A stretch of 64,000 nt of DNA, taken from the NCBI GenBank assembly GCA_023144005.1, contig JAGLGN010000034.1, positions 15,809-79,808 of the forward strand, given 5' to 3'. Made by a program: the position numbers and the translations under genes. Below, in pieces: positions 36,653 to 48,633 of the stretch. The notes beneath the pieces are model-generated. The model had not been told where the DNA came from. It ran no database searches and saw only the letters and a program-made list of their open reading frames with translations. Positions within the stretch are counted from its first letter, which is position 1. Each line of letters starts with the position of its first letter. Source of the stretch: a bacterium. Lineage in GTDB: Bacteria; AUK180.

Positions 36653-38362
36653 TTACTCCTTAACCTTATATCTTTGTATCTTTTTCGTGGAAGTCATCTC
36701 CATCGGCTGATCGATCAGATGATACTTCTTGATCCGCATGTATATCGGCATTTTCTCATTGATCTCTTTAACGATCTCACCGATCCTCTCGTGAATACGG
36801 CCGTCATCATGCCCGGTAAGGTCGGAATGATCCTTTTCAAAGAACTCAATTGAAGGAAAGATCACCGCCTCTACATGTTCTGTCTTTAACTTCTTGTCAG
36901 CTATGAAACCCTTGATCAATGACTGCTCGACTTCATCATAGAGGGTAAAGAAATATTCGATCTCTTCGGGAAATACGTTCTTTCCGCCGGATGTCACGAT
37001 AATATTGTTTTTCCTCCCTGATAAATAGAGATAATCCTCATTATCGAGGTAACCCATATCTCCGGTATGCAGAAAACCGTCCTCGTCCAATACCTTCTCG
37101 GTCGCTTCTTGATTATTGTAATATCCACGCATCACGACAGGCCCGCGGACCCATATTTCGCCAACGCCTTTTTCATCAGGATCGTGTATGATCATCTCAA
37201 TGCCGGGTATAAGTTTTCCCACAGATTTCTCTTTATAATGCGCCACAGGGTTAAGATTGAGAATGGGTGAGCTTTCGGTAAGGCCGTATCCCTGAACAAA
37301 ATCAACACCCAGCTGATTGAATTTTCTGAATGTTTCCGGTGGAAGCGGGCCGCCTCCGGATATACATATTCTGATATTTTCAAGAGACACTTTCTTCAGT
37401 ATGGAATTGAAGAGTTTCTTGCCGGGATTTACCTTGAAGATCTTCTTGATCATACCGCTGATGCCCATAAGAAATCTGATTATCCCATAGACCAGTATCC
37501 CTTTCTCCCTTACACCTCTCATGATCCCCTTTATCAATTTATTGAAAAGAAGGGGGACTCCGAGGAACATCGTCACCTTTCCCTTCTTCAGATCCGGCAG
37601 AATGACCTGTATCGCGATAGTCTGCCCGAAAAGGATCTCGGCGCCGGCGGATAAAGCTACAAGGAAAACCGCCGTCATGGTATATATATGATGGATAGGA
37701 AGGAGCGCATAAAAGACATCTGAAGGAAGTATCGTCATATGCTCCTGAGTCAGGAAGGTGTCCGAAACAAGGTTCTCATGCGTAAGCATAACGCCCTTGG
37801 GATTTCCTGTTGTTCCCGAGGTAAAGAGGATGGCGGCCAGTTCCTCGGAGCGGACAGCTCCGTATTCAAAGGCCTCTTCCAGCTCAATGTTCATTATATA
37901 ATTATCATTCCCTTTATAAAGAGCGATCTTTGTCTTTATTCCCATTGCCTTCATATCAAAATCATCGAATTTCTCTTCATCGACAAAAAGAGCTGTAATT
38001 CCGGCAAATTTAAAAAGTTCCAGCGACTTCTCAGTGCTCATGGAATTATCAAGCGGAACGATCACCGCACCGATATTAACGGTCGCGAGATACGCCAGCG
38101 CCCATTGAGGTGAATTCTTCCCTGTCAGGCCGACCTTATCGCCCGGATTGACACCCTTTGATATAAGGTGAGAAGAAATTTTATCCACATGCTCGGAAAC
38201 CTCCGACCAGGTAAACTTTATCTCTTCAGGATCATAAAGCGTAAACCCGCGTTTGTCAGGGAAACGGGCGGTTGTGATCCGCAACAATTCTGCAATAGTA
38301 GGCCACTCGTCCTTAAAATACTCGCCTTTGAACTCTTTCAAAAAATCCCATGGATGACTCAT
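36653..38362 (-). CDS. Long-chain acyl-CoA synthetase (AMP-binding enzyme)
   Basis: A 569-residue ANL-superfamily ligase. The phosphate-binding loop AAILFTSGTTGNPKGVMLTH (about 190-210), the GYGLTESSP motif (about 360), HTGDMGYLDNEDYLYLSGRK and the late Lys in TSTKKIQRYKVKE are all present. The reaction is activation of a fatty acid to acyl-CoA or acyl-AMP, for uptake, lipid remodelling or acyl donation. Similarity is to the FadD/menE-like group; chain-length preference cannot be read from sequence. It begins nine bases after asnS ends. Confidence 0.88.
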   Translation of the reverse strand: MSHPWDFLKEFKGEYFKDEWPTIAELLRITTARFPDKRGFTLYDPEEIKFTWSEVSEHVDKISSHLISKGVNPGDKVGLTGKNSPQWALAYLATVNIGAVIVPLDNSMSTEKSLELFKFAGITALFVDEEKFDDFDMKAMGIKTKIALYKGNDNYIMNIELEEAFEYGAVRSEELAAILFTSGTTGNPKGVMLTHENLVSDTFLTQEHMTILPSDVFYALLPIHHIYTMTAVFLVALSAGAEILFGQTIAIQVILPDLKKGKVTMFLGVPLLFNKLIKGIMRGVREKGILVYGIIRFLMGISGMIKKIFKVNPGKKLFNSILKKVSLENIRICISGGGPLPPETFRKFNQLGVDFVQGYGLTESSPILNLNPVAHYKEKSVGKLIPGIEMIIHDPDEKGVGEIWVRGPVVMRGYYNNQEATEKVLDEDGFLHTGDMGYLDNEDYLYLSGRKNNIIVTSGGKNVFPEEIEYFFTLYDEVEQSLIKGFIADKKLKTEHVEAVIFPSIEFFEKDHSDLTGHDDGRIHERIGEIVKEINEKMPIYMRIKKYHLIDQPMEMTSTKKIQRYKVKE

Positions 38363-38371
38363 ATAACTCCT

Positions 38372-39670
38372 TTAAGGGTATAAACGGTTTATCGTTCTGG
38401 GAAATGGAATCGTTGTCCTGATATGCTCAACGCCGGTTATCCAGGATATCGTCCGCTCAACGCCCAGGCCGAAACCCGCATGCGGACAGCTCCCCCATTT
38501 TCTCAATTCAATGTACCAGCGGTACGCCTCTTCATCAAGATTGGATTTTTTCGCTTCCTTGACCAGATTGTCAAGGTCGAACATCCTCTGGGAACCGCCG
38601 ACCAATTCCCCGTAGCCTTCCGGAGCGTACATATCCACGCCAAGGACCAGTTCGGGATTCTCCGGATCGATCTCCATATAAAAAGGCTTGACCTTCTTCG
38701 GAAAACGGTGTATAAAAACCGGTTTATCAAAATGATTGGATAGGACGGAATCCTGCTCAGCGCCGAAATCCTCACCCCATTCCATCTTCACACCGGATTC
38801 ATTAATGAGTTTTACCGCCTCATCATAGGTCATTCGGTGAAACGGAGATGTTATTTTCTCAAGTTTGGAAATGTCCCTTTCCAGTATCTTAAGCTCTTCA
38901 CCTCTTCTTTCCAATACCCTCTTCACTATATAGCAGACCAGCTTCTCCGACATATCCATTACATCGTCCAGATCGGCGAATGCCATTTCCGGCTCCACCA
39001 TCCAGAATTCCGTCAGATGCCTCTTTGTTTTCGATTTCTCGGCACGGAATGTCGGCCCGAAACAATATGCTCTCCTGAAGGCCAGCGCGCCGGCTTCCTG
39101 GTATAATTGTCCTGATTGAGACAGGTATGCATCGCTTCCGAAGTAATCAGTGGCAAAGAGCGTTGTGGTCCCTTCGGGAGCGGTGGGAGTGAATATGGGC
39201 GAGTCCAGAAGAAGGAATTCATTGTCATACATAAAATCCCGTATCGACTTGATGATCTCATCACGGATCCTCATGATGGCGAATTGTTTGGAGCTCCTCA
39301 ACCATAGGTGGCGGTGATTCAGAAGAAAATCAACACCGTGCTCCTTTTTCTGTATGGGATATTCCTCTCCTTTATAGGAATATATCACCTTGATGGATGA
39401 GAGTAGTATCTCATAGCCGCCGGGGGCTTTGGGAGAGCTCTTCACAACACCTGAGACCTCTACGGTATCTTCGTATAAGAGGTCTTTTACGAGGGAATAA
39501 TTCTCCTCTGACATCTCGTTTTTTACTGCAACACATTGCAGGAATCCGGTACCGTCACGGAGGATTATGAAAGCGATCTTGCCCGAACTGCGGACATTCT
39601 TGATCCATCCCTTTAGGGAGACCTCCTTTTCATGAAATTCCTTTATATTTTCGATCGTTGGATATTGCAT
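38372..39670 (-). CDS. asnS: Asparaginyl-tRNA synthetase
   Basis: A 432-residue class IIb aminoacyl-tRNA synthetase. The N-terminal OB-fold anticodon-binding domain (VSLKGWIKNVRSSGKIAF) is followed by the class II core: motif 2 region FGPTFRAEKSKTKRHLTEF and motif 3 GLGVERTISWITGVEHIR. The segment PTAPEGTTTLF marks AsnRS rather than AspRS. The length fits. Its presence indicates direct charging of tRNA-Asn. The start shares one base with the end of the ABC permease gene. Confidence 0.93.
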   Translation of the reverse strand: MQYPTIENIKEFHEKEVSLKGWIKNVRSSGKIAFIILRDGTGFLQCVAVKNEMSEENYSLVKDLLYEDTVEVSGVVKSSPKAPGGYEILLSSIKVIYSYKGEEYPIQKKEHGVDFLLNHRHLWLRSSKQFAIMRIRDEIIKSIRDFMYDNEFLLLDSPIFTPTAPEGTTTLFATDYFGSDAYLSQSGQLYQEAGALAFRRAYCFGPTFRAEKSKTKRHLTEFWMVEPEMAFADLDDVMDMSEKLVCYIVKRVLERRGEELKILERDISKLEKITSPFHRMTYDEAVKLINESGVKMEWGEDFGAEQDSVLSNHFDKPVFIHRFPKKVKPFYMEIDPENPELVLGVDMYAPEGYGELVGGSQRMFDLDNLVKEAKKSNLDEEAYRWYIELRKWGSCPHAGFGLGVERTISWITGVEHIRTTIPFPRTINRLYP

Positions 39671-41181
39671 TATTTCCTCCAGCGCTTTTTTGAAAGCAAC
39701 AGTGTATTTATTTTATAAAAAATATGCCAAAAAATCAAGGTAAGGAGGAGATAAAGAAGTTTGGCTGTCAGGTATTTCGCGAATAAATAGGTGAGCAGAA
39801 CAAAGGGCAATATGATGAAAATATTTAGAAGCAGTCGGCTTTGAGTCCTTCGCATCGTCATAGGCAGCGAGAAGGGAAGCAAAGGCCTCAGCACAAGAAA
39901 AAGGGAGCTTCCCGCGGAAAGCATCATGAAAAGATACGCGCCGTACGCCAAGCCGGGCAGAATTCCCGATTTAACCATGAGATATGCAGCGGCGGCAAAC
40001 GATAGCGGAAGGATGAATCGCAGTGTCAGCCAATTATGAAATCTGACGAGCTGCTCTCCCCTTGCGGTCGGGCAGTAACGCAATATATCCGAACTTTCAT
40101 GATGTGACGAAAATGAGAAGGAATTGATAATAAGAAATAGAAAATATATGAAAACACCTGCGACATAAGTGATCAAAGGGCCGTCAGCAGACGAGGCCCG
40201 TGTTGGATCGAGTTCTCGGACCGCGATAATAACCGCCAGCATCAGCAGAAAGGTCAATACCCTGCCCTTTAATTCCCTTGAACGCTGCAAATAGATATCC
40301 AGAAGCATATAAATAGGGTCCTTGCCCGAAATCCCGCTCTTTCGCGGCGAAATAACTTCTTCCGAGCTGTCTCCGGATTCAAATGTCAAAGCGAGATGAT
40401 GCCGGTATATACCGCTGAAGATCAGATATGTCAGCCCTACGGACAAAATACAGGCCAGTATCAATAAGGCAATTATCATCAGATCAAATGCGGCCTCTCC
40501 GATCATCATTGAAACTACCGGCACAGCGAGAATACTTGAAATGTAATGTCCGAAGCCGGAAGAGAGGAGTTCGCCCATGCGCGGCCTGATCAAAATGAAA
40601 ACCAGATATATCAAGGCGGTAAAGATTATATTAAGGTACATCGAGAATTTTCCGGCTCGTATATGCCCCATAAGAACGATTATTATCAGATAGGATGATA
40701 TGGCGATGAACACGGCAAAAAAGCCCGCGATCAGAACCGGAATGAGCAAAGCGATCAGCATAAGCCAGCTGCCCGTGAAGTACACTCCTATGATCGCGCC
40801 GCCCAGCCAGATCAGCAAGCCGTTCATAATTGAGTACAGATAGATAAAAAGTATCCGAGAAAGAAAGAGCGTTTTCCGATCTATCGGGGAAGAGATCAGC
40901 AACATCGTATCCCGCGGGGAGAACAAAAGGCGCTTCAGCTCCATGGATGTGATAAGCAATTGGAAAACAAAAAATAAAAGCAGGAATCCCGCGGCATACG
41001 CCGTTCCGTCACGCGGAGCGGTGGAATAAGCCATTACGCCGAAGTTGAATCCGAGAAAAAGTGTAATGAGATAGGTTATGGGAATGCTCAGGCGGCCCGA
41101 TCTGCCGAATTTTTTGCGTCCCCTGAGCTCATTAAGAAAATATGTCTTCAACAGTATCGGAATAATACTGAGATCAGCCAT
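39670..41181 (-). CDS. ABC-2 type permease (multi-pass membrane protein)
   Basis: A 503-residue integral membrane protein with about eleven hydrophobic segments, including IPITYLITLFLGFNFGVMAY near the N-terminus and LLNIFIILPFVLLTYLFA near the C-terminus. It overlaps an ABC ATPase gene by eight bases, so the pair forms an exporter, with this gene giving the membrane part. The substrate is unknown. A region about 265-290 (SSEEVISPRKSGISGKDP) is the main cytoplasmic loop. Confidence 0.8.
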   Translation of the reverse strand: MADLSIIPILLKTYFLNELRGRKKFGRSGRLSIPITYLITLFLGFNFGVMAYSTAPRDGTAYAAGFLLLFFVFQLLITSMELKRLLFSPRDTMLLISSPIDRKTLFLSRILFIYLYSIMNGLLIWLGGAIIGVYFTGSWLMLIALLIPVLIAGFFAVFIAISSYLIIIVLMGHIRAGKFSMYLNIIFTALIYLVFILIRPRMGELLSSGFGHYISSILAVPVVSMMIGEAAFDLMIIALLILACILSVGLTYLIFSGIYRHHLALTFESGDSSEEVISPRKSGISGKDPIYMLLDIYLQRSRELKGRVLTFLLMLAVIIAVRELDPTRASSADGPLITYVAGVFIYFLFLIINSFSFSSHHESSDILRYCPTARGEQLVRFHNWLTLRFILPLSFAAAAYLMVKSGILPGLAYGAYLFMMLSAGSSLFLVLRPLLPFSLPMTMRRTQSRLLLNIFIILPFVLLTYLFAKYLTAKLLYLLLTLIFWHIFYKINTLLLSKKRWRK

Positions 41182-41899
41182 TTAATGTCCGAAGAAGAGC
41201 TTCTTCAAGGTCAGTGACGGAATTCTTCTTTAAGAATCCATCCACTGTACCGGCGTATTTTATCGATCCTTCATCTATTACGATGAGATGCTCCACCAGT
41301 TTCTGAACGACCTCAATAATATGAGAGGAGTATATCAGTGTTCCTCCGCCCTCTATATGAGAATTGATCATCTTCTTCAAAGACCGCTGCATATGAATAT
41401 CCAGACCGCTCATCGGCTCATCCAGGAATAATATCTCCGGAGAATGAAGCATGGCACAGGCTATCAGCGCCTTCTGCCTGTTCCCTTTGGAAAGCTGAGA
41501 GATCAGCGAATGAGAGTATTGCCCCAGATCGAATTCCTCCATCAGCGACAGCATTCTTTTTTTGATATCGTCTTTGGACATTTTGTATAATCTTCCGTGT
41601 AAGACCATTTGTTCATGCACCGTCAGATTCGGGTATAATATCTGATTCTCGGGAACATATCCGATCTTCTTTTTGATGTGGTTCTGATTTGGGTCGAACG
41701 GCATATCCCAATAGCGGATATCCCCTTTGTCCGAGTACAAGAGCCCTGTGAGAATATTCAATGTGGTGGTCTTGCCCGCTCCATTGGGGCCGATATATCC
41801 GGTTACCTTACCTTCAGGGATATTCAGATCGATCGAATTAAGGACCTCTTTCTTTCCGTAGCTTTTGCAAAGGCTCTTAACGCTGATGATATTTCCCAA
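41174..41899 (-). CDS. ABC transporter ATP-binding protein
   Basis: A 241-residue ATPase with Walker A GPNGAGKTTT, the signature loop QLSKGNRQK and Walker B EILFLDEPMSG, followed by a switch His in IYSSHIIEV. It resembles the ATPases of ABC-2 type exporters. It powers the permease encoded by the overlapping downstream gene and begins directly after the deoxynucleoside kinase gene. Confidence 0.92.
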   Translation of the reverse strand: MGNIISVKSLCKSYGKKEVLNSIDLNIPEGKVTGYIGPNGAGKTTTLNILTGLLYSDKGDIRYWDMPFDPNQNHIKKKIGYVPENQILYPNLTVHEQMVLHGRLYKMSKDDIKKRMLSLMEEFDLGQYSHSLISQLSKGNRQKALIACAMLHSPEILFLDEPMSGLDIHMQRSLKKMINSHIEGGGTLIYSSHIIEVVQKLVEHLIVIDEGSIKYAGTVDGFLKKNSVTDLEEALLRTLNG

Positions 41900-42553
41900 T
41901 CAGACCTCGGTCTTCATCGGGTCGTAATATTCCCTGCCGCCCTTAAAACTCTCGATCCTGTCCAATATCAGACTAAGGTGTTCGTCCTGTTCGACAAAAT
42001 CGATGTCGTCCGTCTTGATGACTATGAGGTCCGTATCGGAGAAATGAAAGAAAAAGTAATTATATGCCTGATTGAGGTCTTCGATATAATGCCTGTCCAT
42101 ATTGGCCTCAAAACTTCTACCGCGCTTTCGTATCCTTTCCATTAAAGTATCCGTATGCGCCTGAAGATATATGATCATATCAGGAGTTGAGATCTGGCTT
42201 GAGAGAAGCCGCCAAAGGGTTTCGTACAAAGCGATCTCCTTTTCGCTGAGATTGAGATATGCGAATATCCTGTCCTTTTCAAAGAAATAATCGGATACGA
42301 CAAAATTTGAAAAAAGATCCATCTGAAGCAGGTCCTGCTGTTGTTTGAATCTCGACAAAAGGAAAAATAATTGTGTCTGGAAGGCGTATTTGTCCGGATC
42401 GGCATAGAATTCCTCCAGAAAGAGGTTTTTCTCAACGATCTCCTTGACCAATTTGCCATTGTACCTTTCAGAGATTATCTGGCTCAATGTGGTCTTACCC
42501 ACTCCGATAACTCCCTCGACAGCAATATATTTTCCGTTTTTCAGAAAATTCAT
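41900..42553 (-). CDS. Deoxynucleoside kinase (dAK/dGK family)
   Basis: About 217 residues. The P-loop is IAVEGVIGVGKTTLSQ at the N-terminus; VSDYFFEKDRIFA is the bacterial deoxyadenosine/deoxyguanosine kinase version of the DRS motif; LMERIRKRGRSFE is the lid. The enzyme phosphorylates purine deoxynucleosides for salvage. I chose the ATG at 42553 because it shares four bases (ATGA) with the stop of the upstream gene and the protein then begins MNFLKNGKYIAVEG like family members; the longer frame to 42646 adds a non-homologous 31 residues. Confidence 0.88.
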   Translation of the reverse strand: MNFLKNGKYIAVEGVIGVGKTTLSQIISERYNGKLVKEIVEKNLFLEEFYADPDKYAFQTQLFFLLSRFKQQQDLLQMDLFSNFVVSDYFFEKDRIFAYLNLSEKEIALYETLWRLLSSQISTPDMIIYLQAHTDTLMERIRKRGRSFEANMDRHYIEDLNQAYNYFFFHFSDTDLIVIKTDDIDFVEQDEHLSLILDRIESFKGGREYYDPMKTEV

Positions 42554-43813
42554 ATGGCTCTCTTCAGGAAATGACCCGCTAAATGCTTCAGATCTCCGTC
42601 CTGCCAGGCGATCTCCCCGTTTACTATGGTATTTATCACACGCCATCTTGAATTTACATGAGAATAGGGATTTGCTCCGCTCAGCGACAGAGAAGGAAGC
42701 TCTATCGGACGGGATGAAATCTCCTTTATTATTGCGATATCCGCATGAAATCCTCTTTTCAATGCTCCGCGCTTCTTAATGCCGAAGAGTTTTGCCGGAT
42801 TAAGCGAAAGCAATGCCGCCGCTTTATTGAAATTCTTCGTATTGTCAAAGAGTTCCAGGATGAGACGGAATGAAAAACCGATAGAAGGCAGTCCCATCGG
42901 GATCCTGCTGATATCCTTTGAGGATAGCTTCTGGTCCTTGGTAAATGCGCAATGGTCAGTGGTTATGATATTGACCTTTCCCTTGAGAACAAGCGCACGC
43001 ATCGCTGTCATCGCGTCCTTGTCCCTGAGCGGAGGCGCAAAAGTGTAAAGATAATTATCATTCCTTTCCAGCAGCATATCATGGAGAAAGAGATATTGCG
43101 GGCATGTCTCCCATGTGATACTGGCGCCCTTCTTACGATAATTATTTATTATAGTCCAGCTTGCCGGTAATGTGGTATGGACAATATGAAGATGCACACC
43201 TGTATTCATAGCAAGAAAGCACATTCTGTTAACGGCTTCAAGTTCACAAAGGGGTTCTCTGATCTTGGAAAGATTTTCAATGACCGGAGGCATATGCCGC
43301 AAATTCTCTTTGACCATGCCGTCATTTTCACAATGGACCTCCAATATCGCTCCCGCTTTTCTGACATGGAGCATGAGATCCCTTATCTGTCCGTCATTCA
43401 GCATCCACCCGTTCTTGGAATAGGTGGTGAATATCTTGAATGAAGTTATCCCCTTCGCCACATACCCCTTGATGTATTTATAATTCACCGGTGTGGTGAT
43501 CACTTTATGGAATGAGTAATTCACAAAGGCGCCGTTGACGGGAATTTCCTCAGTATCCTGCGGAAGATAGTCGATAACAGAGGTAATTCCCTGAGAAACC
43601 GCCATTGCCGCGCTTTTCTGGAAATCACCCGCGGTATGATGCTCGCCCTGCTGAAGGGATAGATGTGTATGAGCGTCGATCAGGCCGGGGAACACGAATG
43701 AATTGGTCGCGTCGATCAGGCGGTCGAATTTCTTGTCTTTTGTACTTATCTCGGAGATAAACCCGTCCTTCACATAGAGATTGGCCCGTTTTACCCCGTT
43801 GGGGAGAATAAGA

Positions 43814-43839
<26 letters not shown>
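42550..43839 (-). CDS. Dihydropyrimidinase/dihydroorotase-family cyclic amidohydrolase
   Basis: About 429 residues. Metal and catalytic motifs of the hydantoinase group are visible: LIDAHTHLSL, the Lys expected to be carbamylated in ITSFKIFTTYS, EVHCEND, LHIVHTT and ITTDHCAFTK. It probably hydrolyses a cyclic ureide (dihydropyrimidine, hydantoin or allantoin-like ring). It overlaps ftsB on one side and the deoxynucleoside kinase on the other, which suggests nucleobase metabolism. The ATG at 43839 follows GAGAAG; TTG at 43851 is an alternative. Confidence 0.85.
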
Positions 43840-46714
<2,875 letters not shown>

Positions 46715-46728
46715 TTAGAGCTCCTTTA

Positions 46729-48336
46729 TTACTTGGCGACTTCGGTAACTCTTGTTTCTCGAATAACAATTACCTTGATCGTACCGGGATATTTCCCTTC
46801 GTCTTCTATCTTTTTTGTAATATTTCTTGCAACTATCGCTGCTTCGTCATCGTTGATATCAACATTATTTACTATTACCCTCAATTCACGCCCCGCCTGA
46901 ATAGCGAATGATTTTTCCACGCCGGTAAAGGAATTGGCGATCGACTCGAGCATTTTTACACGCTTGATATAGAATTGATAGGTTTCACGCCTTGCTCCGG
47001 GCCGAGAGGCCGAGATGGCATCCGCTACCTGAACGATAGACGCTTCCGTTGATTCATAAGGCACATCGCCGTGATGGGCCCTTATGGCATTCACGATAAG
47101 AGCGCTTTCACCGTATTTCTTGGCGATATCAGCGCCGAGCTGCTGATGATTTCCTTCCTGCTCACGGTCAATGGCTTTTCCGATATCGTGAAGGAGACCG
47201 CCGCGTATCGCATTTGCGGGGTCAAGGCCAAGCTCTGTGGCGATATAACCCGCGATATAGGCCGTTTCCTTTGTATGTTGCAGGGCATTCTGGCCATATG
47301 AACTACGGAATTTAAGCTGGCCAAGGAGTTTGATCAACTCAGGATGAATATTCGTGAAACCGAATTCGTAAACACATTCCTCCCCTGTTTTTATGATCTC
47401 CTTATTTACTTCCTTCTGCACTTTTTCGTGGATCTCCTCGATCCTCTTGGGATGTATTCTGCCGTCGGAGATCAATTTGGTAAGAACGCGCGCCGCGACC
47501 TCCCTTCTTACCGGCTGGAATGAGGATATCGTAACGACCTCGGGAGTATCGTCAATTATCATATCAACGCCCAGTAAGGCCTCAAATGTCCTGATATTCC
47601 GTCCCTCTCTTCCTATAAGGCGGCCCTTCATTTCATCATTGGGCAGCACTACATTCGAGATCGTGGATTCATTGACATAATCCACGGCAAGTTTTTCTAT
47701 GGATGAAGAAAGAATGTCAATGGCCTTCAAACCGGCCTTGGTCTTGTATTCTTCTTCGAATTTCTGCAATTTGGAAGCAAATTCGTACTGCGCTTCCTTT
47801 TCCATGAGTTCGATCAATTGATTTCGGGCCTCTTCTGCGGAAAGATTTGCTATGTTCTCAAGGTATTTGATCTGAACATCCTCCGCCTCTCTGAGCTCCC
47901 TGTATTTATCCTTGATGGTCTCATCCCGCGATCTCAGCCGGCGCTCTTTATCTTTGATATCCAGAATACGCTTTTCAATAATATCGTTCTTTCTGGTGAT
48001 ATTTTCTTCTTTCTGATTTATCCGGTTTTCCATGCTGGCGATCTCACTTCTTTTCTGAGAGGTCTCTTTTTCAAATCGTTCCCTCTCCTCGACCATTCTC
48101 GCCTTTATTTCCAGATCTGATTTTGATTTGAGTTCGGTCATCGCACGGTCGGCATCTCTTTTCGCGGTATTGACCATTTCATCCGCCTTTGACCGTGCAT
48201 TACCAAGGAGCAATTTCGCATCTTCACTCTTTTTCAGAAATTTTCGCTTTTGCAGCAGAACACCTATGAATATGCCGATGGCGGCACCGAGTACCAGCCC
48301 AGCGGCCGACAGACTGATCGTCAATATATAATTCAT
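46729..48336 (-). CDS. rny: Ribonuclease Y
   Basis: A 535-residue membrane-bound endoribonuclease that starts mRNA decay. In order: N-terminal transmembrane helix (about 4-27), long coiled coil (about 30-205, rich in E, K and R), KH domain with KGRLIGREGRNIRTFEALLG (about 235-255), and HD domain with GGLLHDIGKAIDREQ near 383 and later His residues (NHQQLGADIAKK). The length matches the family. GGGAGG precedes the ATG. The upstream 274 bases contain a promoter and a strongly foldable RNA segment, which may be a regulatory leader for this gene. Confidence 0.95.
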   Translation of the reverse strand: MNYILTISLSAAGLVLGAAIGIFIGVLLQKRKFLKKSEDAKLLLGNARSKADEMVNTAKRDADRAMTELKSKSDLEIKARMVEERERFEKETSQKRSEIASMENRINQKEENITRKNDIIEKRILDIKDKERRLRSRDETIKDKYRELREAEDVQIKYLENIANLSAEEARNQLIELMEKEAQYEFASKLQKFEEEYKTKAGLKAIDILSSSIEKLAVDYVNESTISNVVLPNDEMKGRLIGREGRNIRTFEALLGVDMIIDDTPEVVTISSFQPVRREVAARVLTKLISDGRIHPKRIEEIHEKVQKEVNKEIIKTGEECVYEFGFTNIHPELIKLLGQLKFRSSYGQNALQHTKETAYIAGYIATELGLDPANAIRGGLLHDIGKAIDREQEGNHQQLGADIAKKYGESALIVNAIRAHHGDVPYESTEASIVQVADAISASRPGARRETYQFYIKRVKMLESIANSFTGVEKSFAIQAGRELRVIVNNVDINDDEAAIVARNITKKIEDEGKYPGTIKVIVIRETRVTEVAK

Positions 48337-48465
48337 TTAATTACCCTCCCGTAGAAAAGTTCAGAATTAAGATGTTTTTGAAATATATAGAAAATTGGTA
48401 TCTTTCAACCATTCTTAATCCTTTTACTTTTATACATATATATAAACAGCACTTATTATCAAAAT

Positions 48466-48599
48466 CGACCGTGATGGGGAAAAAGGTGAACCCTGTTTTA
48501 AAGGGGGTGCGATTTACAGAGGTACTGCCCCTGCAGGGAAAGCTCCCAAGTTATAAGTGTCGGTTCAGCCTTCTTGTCATTTCTTCCGCCATCACAGCC
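48466..48599 (-). ncRNA. Candidate structured RNA between tgpA-like gene and rny
   Basis: A ~134-nt transcript is predicted from the promoter at 48605-48633. Its ends pair in a 12-bp stem (48600-48589 with 48477-48466, two G-U pairs). Inside, 48575-48562 pairs with 48492-48480 in a 13-bp helix with one bulged C. The centre has a hairpin CAGGGG-CAGTA-CCTCTG (48533-48517) and a small GGGA-GCTT-TCCC hairpin. The closed long-stem plan recalls 6S RNA, but I do not recognise a 6S consensus. No clear U-tract ends it, so it may instead be the folded 5' leader of rny. Confidence 0.5.
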
Positions 48600-48604
48600 G
48601 ATAT

Positions 48605-48633
48605 ATTATATTACTTTTGCGTATCTTTTTCAA
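48605..48633 (-). promoter_or_regulatory. Consensus-like promoter reading into the candidate RNA and rny
   Basis: Minus strand: TTGAAA (48633-48628), 17-base spacer, TATAAT (48610-48605). It overlaps the last codons and stop of the upstream gene. The predicted start near 48598 coincides with the first base of the closing stem. Confidence 0.75.

Noticed and set aside
42554-42646. Upstream start for the deoxynucleoside kinase
   Set aside because: The extra 31 residues are antisense-free shadow of the upstream amidohydrolase; the ATGA overlap start matches the family.
48466-48599. Firm 6S RNA assignment
   Set aside because: The long closed stem is suggestive, but I could not recognise a 6S consensus, so only a generic ncRNA/leader call is made.
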